In this document: positions 17,519 to 27,900 of the stretch, in pieces
Position numbering within the stretch: position 1 is the stretch's first letter
Layout: each line of letters opens with the position of its first letter
Origin: an uncultured Rhodopila sp.
GTDB taxonomy: Bacteria > Pseudomonadota > Alphaproteobacteria > Acetobacterales > Acetobacteraceae
DNA length: 64,000 nucleotides
Direction: 5' to 3'
NCBI RefSeq assembly: GCF_903915725.1
Contig: NZ_CAIWTY010000090.1
Span: forward strand, 124,001-188,000
Made by a program: the position numbers and the translations under genes
Notes under the pieces: generated by a model
What the model was told of the DNA's origin: nothing
What the model saw: the letters and a program-made list of their open reading frames with translations, nothing else
Databases searched by the model: none

Positions 17519-18115
17519 ATGATTCGATTTGATCGCCTGACGGCCGCGGCCGCCCTGCTCGCCTTGCCGCTGCTCTGCGGTTCGGCGCTGGCCCAGGACC
17601 CTGCACCCGCGCCTGTGTCCTCCTCGGATATCGAGCGGGTGACGGCGACCGCGACGGTCGTCGCCGTCGATCCGGCGACCCGCGTCGTCAAGCTAAAGAC
17701 TGAAGACGGCGACGTGATCGATGTCACCGCCGGTGAAAACGTCCGCAACTTCGCGCAGATCAAGCCCGGCGACGGGCTTGTCGTGACGCTGCAACGGTCG
17801 CTGACCTACACCGTGTCGCCGAAGGGCACGAAGCTGCCGGCGGCGCTGGTGGTGGACCGCGCGGGCCGCGCCAAGCCGGGGCAGAAGCCGGCGGCTGCCG
17901 TGTCGCAGTCGACCTCCATCACCGGCATCATCACCGCCGTGGACGTGCCCGCCAACACAGTCAGCGTCGTCGGCCAGGGCGGCGGCCCGGTGCACGTGCT
18001 CGAGGTGCACAACCCGGAACGGCAGGCCTATCTGCCGAAAATCACCCCCGGCAGCCTGCTGACCGTGACCTACACCGCTACGGTCGCGCTAGAGGTCACG
18101 CCGGCGGCGAAATAG
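17519..18115 (+). CDS. secreted protein with two similar beta domains, function unknown
   Basis: A 198-residue protein with a clear signal peptide (LTAAAALLALPLLCGSALAQ, about 7-26). The mature part repeats one pattern twice: ATVVAVDPATRVVKLKTEDG with FAQIKPGDGLVVTLQ (about 40-90), and GIITAVDVPANTVSVVGQGG with LPKITPGSLLTVTYT (about 135-190). The shared order is a strand, V-x-A-V-D-x-x-x-x-x-V, then IxPGxxLxVT, suggesting an OB-like or small beta-barrel fold duplicated in one chain. I do not recognise a named family. It is probably periplasmic. There is no strong Shine-Dalgarno; the ATG at 17519 leads directly into the signal peptide. Confidence 0.75.
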   Translation: MIRFDRLTAAAALLALPLLCGSALAQDPAPAPVSSSDIERVTATATVVAVDPATRVVKLKTEDGDVIDVTAGENVRNFAQIKPGDGLVVTLQRSLTYTVSPKGTKLPAALVVDRAGRAKPGQKPAAAVSQSTSITGIITAVDVPANTVSVVGQGGGPVHVLEVHNPERQAYLPKITPGSLLTVTYTATVALEVTPAAK

Positions 18116-18164
18116 GCATCGAACCGCTATCGGAAATTGGCTGCGATTTAGGTGATTCTGGCCC

Positions 18165-18207
18165 TTGATCCGGTGAGGCAGGGTGAGTATACCCCCTGCC
18201 TCACCGG
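18165..18207 (+). promoter_or_regulatory. tRNA-Ala promoter overlapping a perfect 14-bp inverted repeat
   Basis: TTGATC (18165-18170) and TATACC (18188-18193) are 17 bases apart, a good sigma-70 layout that would start transcription near 18200, ten bases before the tRNA. A perfect inverted repeat, CCGGTGAGGCAGGG (18170-18183) with CCCTGCCTCACCGG (18194-18207), has its loop over the -10 hexamer. It could be an operator, a leader hairpin, or a terminator for the upstream gene, though no T-run follows. Confidence 0.5.
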
Positions 18208-18209
18208 TC

Positions 18210-18285
18210 GGGGCCGTAGCTCAGTTGGGAGAGCGCCTGAATGGCATTCAGGAGGTCAGGGGTTCGATTCCCCTCGGCTCCACCA
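18210..18285 (+). tRNA. tRNA-Ala (anticodon GGC)
   Basis: The 76 bases fold as a complete cloverleaf. The acceptor stem pairs GGGGCCG with CGGCTCC (one G-U), the D arm contains AGCTCAGTTGGGAGAGC, and the anticodon stem CCTGA/TCAGG encloses ATGGCAT with anticodon GGC. The T arm is AGGGGTTCGATTCCCCT, and CCA is encoded at the 3' end. The anticodon reads GCC and GCU alanine codons. No phage attachment duplicate or integrase is seen downstream. Confidence 0.97.
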
Positions 18286-18903
18286 GTGATCCCATCGGCC
18301 GCCGCAAGTTGCCGGATGACATTCCAACCATCGTTCAAGCCCACGACTCCGCCGGAAGCATCCGGCGAGGATGCCGAGAGGCGATGAGCGGTTCGGGCCC
18401 GGAATTGCGCCAGAGGGACACCCGCTTCCTGCCCGGTCGGCTGTTGCCGCCCTGAGCAGCATACGATCTTCGGCTTCGGCCGATCGGCCGTGTTCGTCTG
18501 CCCGGACAGGGAGTTGCCGGACGGACTCCTGCCGCATATGCGGCCAACACCGAGTCATTGCGTGCCGTCAGCGCCGAGGATAACAGCACGTCATTCCGGG
18601 CCACGGTCGGTCTGGTGCGACGGCGCATTGTTCCGGGCAATTATATCGCGACGCCCGTTATCGAATCAAGACGGGACGTTACGGTAGAGCGGCAGCTTTT
18701 TCGTGTCTATATCGACATGAGTAACGTTTTTGCCGCAATCCGGTTTAATCAGGCTCACTACGTAGACTTATCGCAACGTTTTAAGCGATTTCCCGCTTTG
18801 ACAGCGCATGATCTCGCACGACATAATGAATGCGCACCTAGCCCGCACATTTATTGTCGTTTGACTCCAGTCCACCCGAACGTGTCCCTTGGCGCCTGCG
18901 TAA
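18286..18903. other. 618-bp region with no convincing gene
   Basis: Short frames cross this stretch but show no protein-like pattern or ribosome site. From about 18640 to 18850 the base composition drops in GC, unlike the flanking genes. This may be the upstream region of the PEP-CTERM gene or decayed sequence. It lies right after a tRNA, but I see no integrase, direct repeat of the tRNA end, or other island mark. Confidence 0.5.
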
Positions 18904-19572
18904 ATGAAACCGCGCGAAAGGACATTCGACGTGGTCGTTCCCTGCTGGACCGTCAGTCACATCATACCGCCACCACCGGTCGCCGCACCCGCTCCGCATG
19001 GCGTTGTGCATGCGGTCAAAGCCGTGATCCCGCATGCCCACAGGCATGTGGTGCATCATGTGCACCATGCCTTCCATGCTGCCGCAACGCATCCTCGTGT
19101 CTGGATCGAAACTGTCTGCCGGGCCGCGCCGCTGGCGGTTGCCTCCGCCGTACTCTCGGTTCCGGCTCCGCTAACGGCGCCTATCGAAGTAACGCCGCCG
19201 GCTATCGTGCAGCCTGACGTTACGTCACAGAAATCGTCTGCCTATGCGGCAATTCCAGGAACGCAGCCGGTGCTTTTTGGCTACGGTCCTGCCGCCAGGC
19301 CAGCGGGAACCGGCGCCTCCCCGACCGGATCGACGCTTGTTACGCTTCCGCAGAATGAAGCGCCGCCGCCGCCAACCGCCGAGCAAACCCTGGCACCCTT
19401 CACCCCGGGCCCGCTGAGCACGGGCGGTCTTCCCGTGGTGCCGGGGACGCCGGGCGGCATTACGCAGCCCCAACCTTCCGACACTCCGGTGCCGGAACCG
19501 TCCTCGCTCGCCGTGCTGGCGTCCGCCGTGGCCGCGTGTGCGGTGCTGCGGCGGCGAAGACGCCGGACCTAG
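18904..19572 (+). CDS. PEP-CTERM sorting domain protein with a His-rich segment
   Basis: A protein of about 222 residues whose C-terminus is a PEP-CTERM anchor: [20 protein letters not shown] followed by six arginines. Such tails are recognised by the exosortase system and usually go with extracellular polysaccharide production. Around residues 40-60 lies a histidine-rich stretch ([20 protein letters not shown]) that could bind metal. The rest is rich in proline, alanine and threonine and low in complexity. No convincing N-terminal signal peptide is visible from ATG 18904; a GTG at 18931 with AAAGGA upstream is another possible start. Exosortase is not encoded in the window. The stop codon shares the palindrome CTAG with the converging selO stop. 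Confidence 0.65.
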   Translation: MKPRERTFDVVVPCWTVSHIIPPPPVAAPAPHGVVHAVKAVIPHAHRHVVHHVHHAFHAAATHPRVWIETVCRAAPLAVASAVLSVPAPLTAPIEVTPPAIVQPDVTSQKSSAYAAIPGTQPVLFGYGPAARPAGTGASPTGSTLVTLPQNEAPPPPTAEQTLAPFTPGPLSTGGLPVVPGTPGGITQPQPSDTPVPEPSSLAVLASAVAACAVLRRRRRRT

Positions 19573-21026
19573 GTGCCGCAAAAGGTCTGCAAAACTCGCT
19601 CATCGTCACCGGGGCCGCGTGCAAAGGCCGCCATAGCGGGGTCGTTCTGATACGGCCGCGACAGCACGCCGAGTAGCGTCTCGAACGGCGCGAAATCGGA
19701 CTGTTTCGTCGCCGCCGCCAGCGCCGCTTCCACCAGATGATTGCGCGGAACGAACGCCGGGTTGACCTGCCGCATCAAGGTGGAGGCCGCGCCGGGGCCG
19801 CCCGGTTCCGCCTCCAGCCGCAGCCGCCACCGTCTCGTCCAGGCATCGAACGCGTCGCCATCGGCGAACAGCGCCTGTGCGGCCGCGGCCTCGGACAGCC
19901 CCCGGAACGCCAGGGTGAAATCGACCCTGCCGGCGGCGAGGAGTGCCAGAAAATCCGCGGTCAGCGCGTCGTCTCCCTCCCGCTCGGTGGCCAGGCCGAT
20001 CTTGCGACGCAGACCGGTGCGGTAGGCGGTTTCGAAGCGCGGGGCGAAGGCGGCGAGCGACTCCTGCGCCGCCGCCATTGCGGAGTCTTCGTCCGTCCCC
20101 AGAAGTGCCAGCAAGGTTTCCGCCAACCGTGCCAGATTCCACTGCGCGATCCGCGGCTGGTTGCCATAGGCGTAGCGACCGCCGTGGTCGATCGAGCTGA
20201 ACACCGTCGCCGGGTCGTATTCGTCCATGAACGCGCAGGGGCCGTAATCAATGGTCTCGCCCGAGATGGCACAGTTGTCGGTGTTCATTACGCCGTGGAT
20301 GAAGCCAATCAGCAGCCAGCGCGCAATCAGCTCGGCCTGGGCGGCCATAACGGCATCGAGGAAAGCACGATACGGATTATCCGCGCCCGCCGCGTCCGGA
20401 TAGTGCCGGGTGATCGCATGATCGGCCAGCAGCCGCACCGCCTCGGCATCGCCGCGGGCGGCGAAATACTGGAACGTGCCGACGCGGATATGGCTGGTGG
20501 CGACGCGGGTCAGGACGGCGCCCGGCAGGCTGGTTTCGCGCCAGACCGTCTCCCCGGTCGTCACGGCCGCCAGCGTCCGGGTTGTCGGGACGCCAAGTGC
20601 TGCCATCGCCTCGCTGATCAGGTATTCGCGCAACACCGGACCCAGCGCCGCGCGGCCGTCGCCCGCCCGCGAAAACGGCGTCGTGCCGGACCCTTTAAGC
20701 TGGATATCGCGCCGGATTCCGTCGCGGCCGATGACCTCGCCCAGCAGGCAGGCTCGGCCGTCGCCGAGTTGCGGGACGAAGTGGCCGAACTGGTGACCGG
20801 CGTAGGCCTGGGCTATTGGCTCCGCACCTGGCGGCGCGGCGTTCCCGGCCAGCATGGCAGTGCCCTCCGGGCTGGCGAGTTGCTCCGGATCGATGCCGAG
20901 TTGCTCGGCCAAAACCGTGTTCAGCCGCACCAGCCGCGGCGCCGCGACCGGTTTCGGCTCCAGCCGCGCGTAGAAGCGGTCGGGCAAACGGGCGTAGCTG
21001 TTGTCGAATGGGATGCTCAGGGTCAT
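19569..21026 (-). CDS. selO: protein adenylyltransferase SelO
   Basis: SelO (YdiU/UPF0061) is a kinase-like protein that transfers AMP from ATP onto Ser, Thr or Tyr of target proteins and takes part in oxidative-stress responses. The 485-residue chain has the family landmarks: [20 protein letters not shown] at the N-terminus, [57 protein letters not shown], and the active-site segment [20 protein letters not shown] with GPCAFMD. It ends FCGT, as is typical. It lacks the C-terminal selenocysteine or cysteine extension of the eukaryotic protein, as expected in bacteria. It is divergent from the luciferase-like gene at 21068, and a 41-base gap must hold both promoters. Confidence 0.96.
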   Translation of the reverse strand: MTLSIPFDNSYARLPDRFYARLEPKPVAAPRLVRLNTVLAEQLGIDPEQLASPEGTAMLAGNAAPPGAEPIAQAYAGHQFGHFVPQLGDGRACLLGEVIGRDGIRRDIQLKGSGTTPFSRAGDGRAALGPVLREYLISEAMAALGVPTTRTLAAVTTGETVWRETSLPGAVLTRVATSHIRVGTFQYFAARGDAEAVRLLADHAITRHYPDAAGADNPYRAFLDAVMAAQAELIARWLLIGFIHGVMNTDNCAISGETIDYGPCAFMDEYDPATVFSSIDHGGRYAYGNQPRIAQWNLARLAETLLALLGTDEDSAMAAAQESLAAFAPRFETAYRTGLRRKIGLATEREGDDALTADFLALLAAGRVDFTLAFRGLSEAAAAQALFADGDAFDAWTRRWRLRLEAEPGGPGAASTLMRQVNPAFVPRNHLVEAALAAATKQSDFAPFETLLGVLSRPYQNDPAMAAFARGPGDDERVLQTFCGT

Positions 21027-21067
21027 CGATCAACCTTGGCGTTTCATCGGCGCTTACGCCACCCCAT

Positions 21068-22072
21068 ATGGTGCGCATGATCCCATTGTCCGTTCTCGAT
21101 CTCTCTCCGGTTCCGGAAGGCAGCAGCGCCGGGCAGGCGTTGCGCAACTCGGCCGATCTGGCGCGTCATGCGGAGGCGCTGGAGTACAAGCGGTTCTGGA
21201 TGGCGGAGCACCACAACATGCCCGGCATTGCCAGCGCGGCGACAGCGGTGGCGCTGGCGAATGTCGCCGCCGGAACCAGCACCATCCGTATCGGCGCCGG
21301 CGGCATCATGCTGCCGAACCATGCGCCGGTGATCATTGCGGAACAGTTTGGCACGCTGGCGGCGCTGCATCCGGGGCGAATCGACCTCGGGCTGGGCCGG
21401 GCGCCCGGGTCCGACCAGGCCGCCGCGCGGGCGATGCGGCGGAATTTGACCGCGGACGAGAATCAGTTCCCGCAGGATGTGATGGAGCTGTTGCGCTATT
21501 TCGACCCGCCCGAAGCCGGCCAGCGGTTGCAGGCGGTGCCGGGAGCGGGCGAGGACGTCGATGTCTGGATACTGGGTTCGAGCGGGTTCGGTGCGCAATT
21601 GGCGGCGATGCTGGGCTTACCGTATGCGTTCGCGTCGCATTTCGCTCCGGCGATGATGCGCGACGCTGTCGCCGTCTACAGGGAGCGCTTCCGCCCGTCC
21701 GATCGCCAGGCCAGGCCGTATGTCATGCTAGGGGTAAACGTGTTCGCCGCCGATACGGATGCTCAGGCGCGGCGGTTGTTTTCGTCGCTGCAACAAGCGT
21801 TCCTGAACCTGCGGCGCGGGCGTCCCGGCAAGCTGCCGCCGCCGGTGGACGGGCTGGACGCGGGTCTGGATTCGTTCGGACGCGCGATGCTGAATGATGC
21901 TCTGGCGTGCTCCGTGGTGGGCGGGCCGGATACGGTGCGCGACGGGCTGCGCGCCTTCGTTGCATCGACGGGTGCGGATGAGTTAATGGTGACGGCACAG
22001 ATTTTCGATCACGACGCGCGCAAGCGGTCGTACGAGATCCTGGCGGGCGTGCATCGGGAGCTGATGGCTTAG
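21068..22072 (+). CDS. LLM class flavin-dependent oxidoreductase
   Basis: A luciferase-like monooxygenase of about 334 residues in the MsnO8/YhbW-like group. It begins [20 protein letters not shown], then [33 protein letters not shown] [20 protein letters not shown] and [20 protein letters not shown], the usual FMN-binding TIM-barrel landmarks. Substrate is unknown, and many relatives act on unidentified small molecules using FMNH2 and oxygen. ATG 21068 is used; ATG 21077, just before IPLS, is equally likely. The stop overlaps that of the converging Rieske-reductase gene (TTAG), and a second, more distant luciferase-like protein is encoded at 23729. Confidence 0.9.
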   Translation: MVRMIPLSVLDLSPVPEGSSAGQALRNSADLARHAEALEYKRFWMAEHHNMPGIASAATAVALANVAAGTSTIRIGAGGIMLPNHAPVIIAEQFGTLAALHPGRIDLGLGRAPGSDQAAARAMRRNLTADENQFPQDVMELLRYFDPPEAGQRLQAVPGAGEDVDVWILGSSGFGAQLAAMLGLPYAFASHFAPAMMRDAVAVYRERFRPSDRQARPYVMLGVNVFAADTDAQARRLFSSLQQAFLNLRRGRPGKLPPPVDGLDAGLDSFGRAMLNDALACSVVGGPDTVRDGLRAFVASTGADELMVTAQIFDHDARKRSYEILAGVHRELMA

Positions 22073-23592
22073 GTTTGGTCCAGCACCGCCGCGGGGTTCG
22101 GGCCAAGCGCGTCCGGTGTCCATTCCCTTTGCTTTTCGAATAGTTCGACCAATGCCGCGGTGTCCTTGTCGCGATCCAGCCCGACGGCGGCAACGACGTG
22201 CCCATCCTTGACGTAGTAAGCAAGCAATTCTGGTTTCTCCAGGTCGCCGTGCACGACGATGTCGTCCCAGTCCGTCGCGTGACCGATATAATCCAGCCGC
22301 TTCAGATACTGGATCGTCCAGAACACCGGAACGGAATCATAGCGAACGCCGCGCCCGAGCATGTTCAGCGCGGCAACCCGCCCCTGCTGCTCGGCAACCC
22401 GCCAATGCTCGACTCTTATCGGCTCGCCGTCCCCGCTCAGCGGAAAGCGGGCGATGTCTCCGGCAGCAAAAAGAGCCTGGGCCGCCTGAAGGGTCGCATC
22501 GACGTTAATGCTGCCATCGTCGTTGCGGTCTATACCGTCGGCGTAATCCGTCACCGGCCGCACGCCGAGCCCGGCAACGATCAGATCCGCTTTCAGCTTT
22601 TCACCGGACTTCAGCGCAACACCTCCGTCCGGCAGCGCCGCGATCTCCTGCCCGAAACGGAATTGCACGCCATGGCTTTCATGCAGCCTGGTGAAGACGC
22701 TGCCAATGCGAGGACCCAATTGCTTTTCGAACGGGGCTTTTTCCTGCGCAACGACCGTCACGTCCAACCCGCGCTCTCGAAGGCTGGCGGCGACTTCCAT
22801 GCCGATGAAGCCTGCGCCTAGCACCACGGCCCTTTCACTGCGTTCCGCCCGCGCCAGGATCGCCTCCGCATCGGCACGGCTGCGCAGCAGAAACAGCGAT
22901 TTCGCGCCCGCGATCGGCGGACGTTTCGGCTCCCCACCGGTGGCGAGCAGCGCTGCATCGTAGTTGAAAACGGAACCATCGGCGCAGACGATGCGGCGTT
23001 CCGCGGCATCGACTCGGGTTATCTCCGCCGTCTTTCTTTCGATGCGTTGCTGCCGGTAGAACGACTGTGTTTGCAGCGGGGATTTCTCGGAGCCCGGCTG
23101 CCCGGAGAGGAAATACTTGCTGAGGGTTGTGCGGTCATAGGGAACCCGGTTCTCTCGATCGAGGATGACGATGCGTCCCCCGAACCCCTCCTGGCGCAAC
23201 GTCTGCGCGGCCACCGCCCCGGCCGCACCGCCGCCGGCGATGACGAAGCAGCGCGAGTCCGCGGCGGATTGTTCGCGGGTTTCTTCCGTCTGGCTCAGCA
23301 ACACCCGGCCGGCCTCGATCCGCACATCGTAGCGCGGCAAGCTGTCTACGGCGGGCGGTTCCAGGAGCGCACCGGTTCGTAAGCAGAACGTCGCCTTGTG
23401 CCAAGGGCAGACGATCCGGTTGACGTGCCGCACGCCCTCAATCAGTGGCGCCCCGGCATGCGGGCAGGTGCCGTCGACAGCGTGGATACCGTCGCTGTCC
23501 CGAAACAGCAGGACCGGTTCGCCCTCGACCTCGACCTGCCGGATGGTGCCGGCTTCGCAATCGTCCGCTGCGGCGACGTCGTGAGACGGCAT
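22069..23592 (-). CDS. Rieske/FAD-NAD(P)H reductase (AIFL-like)
   Basis: A 507-residue fusion. Residues about 1-100 are a Rieske [2Fe-2S] domain with [11 protein letters not shown] and [13 protein letters not shown] (Cys-x-His and Cys-x-x-His ligands). The rest is a pyridine-nucleotide disulfide-type reductase: [20 protein letters not shown], then [34 protein letters not shown] for NAD(P)H, and [12 protein letters not shown] for FAD. This is the layout of apoptosis-inducing-factor-like reductases and of ferredoxin reductases of oxygenases. It likely passes electrons from NAD(P)H to an unknown partner; the luciferase-like neighbours are possible clients but that is only inference. ATG 23592 is fixed by AGGAG seven bases upstream, so the frame beyond it to 23730 is not used. 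Confidence 0.92.
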   Translation of the reverse strand: MPSHDVAAADDCEAGTIRQVEVEGEPVLLFRDSDGIHAVDGTCPHAGAPLIEGVRHVNRIVCPWHKATFCLRTGALLEPPAVDSLPRYDVRIEAGRVLLSQTEETREQSAADSRCFVIAGGGAAGAVAAQTLRQEGFGGRIVILDRENRVPYDRTTLSKYFLSGQPGSEKSPLQTQSFYRQQRIERKTAEITRVDAAERRIVCADGSVFNYDAALLATGGEPKRPPIAGAKSLFLLRSRADAEAILARAERSERAVVLGAGFIGMEVAASLRERGLDVTVVAQEKAPFEKQLGPRIGSVFTRLHESHGVQFRFGQEIAALPDGGVALKSGEKLKADLIVAGLGVRPVTDYADGIDRNDDGSINVDATLQAAQALFAAGDIARFPLSGDGEPIRVEHWRVAEQQGRVAALNMLGRGVRYDSVPVFWTIQYLKRLDYIGHATDWDDIVVHGDLEKPELLAYYVKDGHVVAAVGLDRDKDTAALVELFEKQREWTPDALGPNPAAVLDQT

Positions 23593-23728
23593 CGCGTTTC
23601 TCCTGTGCTGCGCGCAGGCATAAGTGCGGCGGGGTGAGGAGGTTTGCGCGGTCCTACAACTCGTGATGGGAGGGGGAACCCAAATCAGGGTCTCTCCGTT
23701 GCTGGCCGATCCTTCCTTGGAGAACGCC

Positions 23729-24862
23729 ATGTCATCCGATCATGAAACTGCCTCATCCCCGGTTCGGCGCAACCTGCTTAAATGGACGGCGCTGGCGGCC
23801 GGAGCGGCAGGGATCGGCGTCGCGTCAGCCAGGGCTGAGCAAACCGGCCAACCGGTGCAGCGCGAACTCGGCGGCCTGCGCAAAGGCATGTTCAGCTTCA
23901 TGCTGGCGCACGAACAATTTTCCGTTCCGGAACTGCTGCAACTTGGTGCGCTGGCGTCCCGATCGGGTTTCCAAGTCCTGTCCACCAGCGATCATTTCCA
24001 GCCATGGCAGGCGGATGAGGGTCACGCCGGCCAGGCCTGGATCACCATGGCCGCGCTCGGGGCCCAGGCGCATAATAGCTGGATGGGGACGACGGTGACC
24101 TGCCCGACCCTGCGCTATAGCCCCGCTGTCGTGGCGGAGGCCTTTTCGACGTTATCTCATCTTTACCCCGGCCGCGTCTTCCTCGGCGTCGGTTCCGGCG
24201 AGGCTTTGAACGAGCAAGCCGCCATCGGCGAATGGCCGAAATGGCAGGAACGCTGGGATCGTCTGATCGAGGCAATGACCATCATCCGCCAGCTCTGGAG
24301 CGGTCAGGACGTTGCGTTCAAGGGTAAGTACTACATGGTGAACGCGAAGCTGTATGACCCGCCCGCGCGGCCAATACCGTTGCTGGCGGCGGCGAACGGC
24401 AAGAAATCAATGCGCCTGGCCGGACAGCATGCCGATGGGTTGATCAGCGATCCGCTGACCTGGAAGCAGCATAAGTCAGAATGGGAAGACGGCGCCCGCA
24501 CTGCCGGAAAGAACCCGACCGAGATGCCGGTGCTGATCGAACATTACGCTGTCGTCGGCGACCAGACACAGGCCAAACAGGCGGCGCAACTCTGGCGTTT
24601 CGGACCGAAGGCGTTCAAGACGCTCTACGACGTTCCCAGCCCTGTTTCTATTCAGCAGCAGGCCGAGCAACAGACGCCGATTGAGGACGTAACGAAAGCC
24701 TGGGCGGTGGGAACGGACCCGGCGGTGCATATCGCTGCGGTGCGGGAACTGTTTGATAGCGGCGTCAGCATCGTCAACATTCATTCCGGCCAGCCCGAGC
24801 AACGCAAGGTGATTGAATTCTATGCGACGCATGTGCTGCCGAAATTCCGGCAGCCTGTCTGA
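23729..24862 (+). CDS. Tat-exported LLM class flavin oxidoreductase
   Basis: A 377-residue protein with a twin-arginine signal, RRNLLKWTALAAGAAGIGVA (about 13-32), followed by ASARAE. The mature barrel resembles the F420/FMN luciferase-like family (TIGR03557-like): MFSFMLAHEQFSVPELLQLG, FQVLSTSDHFQPWQADEGHA, then LYPGRVFLGVGSGEALNEQA and RWDRLIEAMTIIRQLWSG. Members related to glucose-6-phosphate dehydrogenases bind F420, but its use here is not shown by the sequence. Tat export means the cofactor is inserted in the cytosol before transport. GGAG six bases before ATG 23729 supports this start. It is divergent from the Rieske reductase (137 bases between starts) and precedes the RND genes. Confidence 0.88.
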   Translation: MSSDHETASSPVRRNLLKWTALAAGAAGIGVASARAEQTGQPVQRELGGLRKGMFSFMLAHEQFSVPELLQLGALASRSGFQVLSTSDHFQPWQADEGHAGQAWITMAALGAQAHNSWMGTTVTCPTLRYSPAVVAEAFSTLSHLYPGRVFLGVGSGEALNEQAAIGEWPKWQERWDRLIEAMTIIRQLWSGQDVAFKGKYYMVNAKLYDPPARPIPLLAAANGKKSMRLAGQHADGLISDPLTWKQHKSEWEDGARTAGKNPTEMPVLIEHYAVVGDQTQAKQAAQLWRFGPKAFKTLYDVPSPVSIQQQAEQQTPIEDVTKAWAVGTDPAVHIAAVRELFDSGVSIVNIHSGQPEQRKVIEFYATHVLPKFRQPV

Positions 24863-24935
24863 GACGTGACAGTTGGTCACAATTTAAAGCGGCGGCGGCG
24901 CTTGTGAGTCGCGCCGCCGCGCTTAGCTCCCGGAC

Positions 24936-27900
24936 ATGGGGCTGGTCAAATATGCGCTGAAGTTCCGCATCACGTTCTATGTGATGTCGATCCTGATTCT
25001 GCTCGCCGGCGTCGGCGCTTATGTCGTCATGCCGAAGGACGTGCTGCCTGAAGTCAACATCCCCGTCGTTACGATCGTCTGGACATATACCGGGCTGGAT
25101 ACGCCGGAGATGCAGCAGCGGGTGACCACCTATACGGAGTTCGCGCTCAGCAACAACGTCAACGGCATCCGGAATATGGAGAGCACGACGCTGCAGGGCG
25201 TCACCATCACCCGGATCTATTTCCAGCCCGACGTCAGCATCGATCTGGCACTTTCGCAGGTGACGGCTTCGACCAATTCGATTCGCGCGGTGCTGCCGCC
25301 GGGCATTCAGCCGCCGGTGGTGATGCGGTTCTCAGCGTCATCGGTGCCGGTGATCCAGTTGGCTTTGAGCTCTAACCAGGAGAACGAACGCCAGCTTTAC
25401 GATTATGGGCAGTATCGCATCCGTCAGACGTTGACGACCGTTCCGGGTTCGACGCTGCCGTCGCCGTATGGCGGCCAACCGCGGCAGATCATGGTCGATC
25501 TGGATTTGCATGCGTTGCAGGCCTACGGGTTGACGCCCGTCGACGTGACCAATGCGATGACGGCGCAAAACATTACCGTGCCATCGGGTCTGGCGAAGTT
25601 CGGCGGGAAGCAATACGTCATCAGATTGAACTCGACGCCCGAAGCCATTGCTACGTTGAACGAAGTGCCGATCAAGGTGGTGAACGGGTCGCCGATACTG
25701 GTGCGGGATGTTGCGTATGTGCGGGATGGTGGTCCGCCGCAGCAGAACATTGTGCGCCAGGATGGTCAGCGCGGCGTGCTGCTGACGGTGCTGAAGAACG
25801 GTGCTGCTTCGACGCTGTCCGTAGTGAATACGGTGAAATCGCTGCTGCCCGGCATCCGTGCCGCGGCGCCGCAGGACATGAAGATCACGCCGCTGTTCGA
25901 TCAGTCGGTGTTCGTTTCCGGCGCCATCGGTGATGTTTTGCGTGAGGGTGCGATTGCCGCGGGTCTGACCGGGCTGATGATCCTGCTGTTTCTTGGTTCC
26001 TGGCGCTCGACGCTGATCGTCCTGGTATCGATTCCGCTGGCCGTGCTGGCGTCGATGGCGGTGCTGGCCGCCCTGGGCGAGACCGTGAACATCATGACGC
26101 TCGGCGGCATGGCCCTGGCGGTCGGCATACTGGTGGACGACGCGACGGTTGCGATTGAAAACACCTACCGGTTGATGGAAGAAGGCCGGGATTTCAGGCA
26201 ATCGGTGGTTGAAGGCGCCGCCGGGATCGCCAAGCCGGCGTTGATCTCGACACTGTCGATCTGTTGCGCGTTCGTGTCCGTCACGTTCCTGACCGACGCG
26301 CCGAAATACCTGTTCACGCCGCAGGCGCTGGCCGTGGTGTTCGCGATGCTCGCGTCCTATCTGCTGTCGCGCACGCTGGTGCCGATCATGATCGACGTGC
26401 TGGTCCGGACGGAGCATGAAAAGCAAAACGCGGAAAAGCGCGGGATTTTCGGCCGTATTCACAACGGGTTCGAACGCGGTTTCGCGCAGTTCCACCGGGC
26501 CTATGTCGGGCTGCTGCATGTCGTGATCCGTCGGCGCTGGATCACTCTGGGCGTGGCGGGGATAGTCATGGCCAGCGCGGCGCTGATATTTCCCTTTGTC
26601 GGCACCGACTACTTTCCCCGGGTCGATGCCGGACAGATGACGTTGCACGTTCGCGCGGCGCCGGGGACGCGGATCGAACAGGCGGAAAAGCTGTTTCAGC
26701 AGGTCGAGGACACCATCCACCAGGTGATTCCCAGCAACGAAATCGGCACGATCATCGACAACATCGGTCTGCCTGCGTCGAACTATAACTTTGCCTTCGG
26801 CAACGGCACCTTCGTTGCGTACTATGATGGCGAGGTGCTCGTCACGCTGGCGCCCGGGCATGCCTCGACGTCCGCATACCAGAAGAAGCTGCGCAGTGTG
26901 CTGCATCAGAAATTCCCTGATGCGGTGTTCTATTTTGAACCAGCCGACATGATCACCCAGATCCTCGATTTCGGCGTGCCGTCGCAAATCGACGTGCAGG
27001 TCAGCGGGCGTCATGCGGCGAAGGATTTGCAGGCCGCTCAGACCATTGCCAGCCGCCTGCGCCTCGTGCGCGGCGCGGTCGACGTCCATATCCAGCAGAT
27101 CACCAACGCACCTGAATTTTTCGCCAAGGTTGACCGCCAGCGCGCGATGGAACTCGGGCTGACCGAGCAGCAGGTGGCGAACGATCTGAACGTTTCGCTC
27201 GGCGGCAGTTTCCAGGTCAGTCCGAATTTTTGGGCCGATCCCAAAACGGGCATACCTTATCAGGTGTGGGTACAAACGCCGGAGTATCGCAACGATACGC
27301 TGGGTGCGCTGAGCAATACTCCATTGCTGGCATCCGCCAGCCCCACCGGCCCGAGCGCATTGCAATTGTTGTCCAACGTGGCAACGATGCAGCGCGGCAG
27401 CCTGGAAACCGTCTCCAACCACGTCAATACGCAGCCGACATACGACGTCTACGCGGCGGTGCAGGATCGCGACCTCGGCGGCGTGGAGGCCGAAATCAAC
27501 CGGATCGTTGCCGATGTGCAGCCGCAACTCCAGGCGCCGGACAAGATCTCGGTCCGGGGTCAGATCGAAAGCAAGGACCAGGCATTCCTGCATATCGGCA
27601 CGGGCCTGATCGTGGCGATGGTCGCGGTGTATCTGCTGATGGCGCTGAACTACCAGACCTGGGGCGATCCGTTTGTCGTGCTGGCGGCGCTGCCGCTGGC
27701 GTTTTGCGGCATCGTCGCCAGCCTGTTCATCACCCAGACCAGTTTTTCAATCCCGTCCCTGATGGGCGCCATCATGAGCGTCGGCGTGGCCTCGGCGAAC
27801 TCGATCCTGCTGGTGACTTTCGCCCGCGAACACCGGGAACGAACGGGCGCCAGTGCGGAAGAAGCCGCGATCAAGGCTGGCGAAACCCGCCTGCGCCCGG

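Noticed and set aside
18286-18900. Genomic island at tRNA-Ala
   Set aside because: No integrase, no duplicated tRNA end and no foreign gene content follow the tRNA; only a weakly AT-richer stretch is seen.
18558-19217. A 219-codon plus-strand frame after the tRNA
   Set aside because: It overlaps the PEP-CTERM gene in another frame, has no family or ribosome site, and its codon pattern is irregular.
25338-27593. A 751-codon open frame on the minus strand
   Set aside because: It lies fully antisense to the RND permease, whose motifs are clear, and reads as His/Arg/Gln-rich sequence typical of a GC-rich shadow frame.
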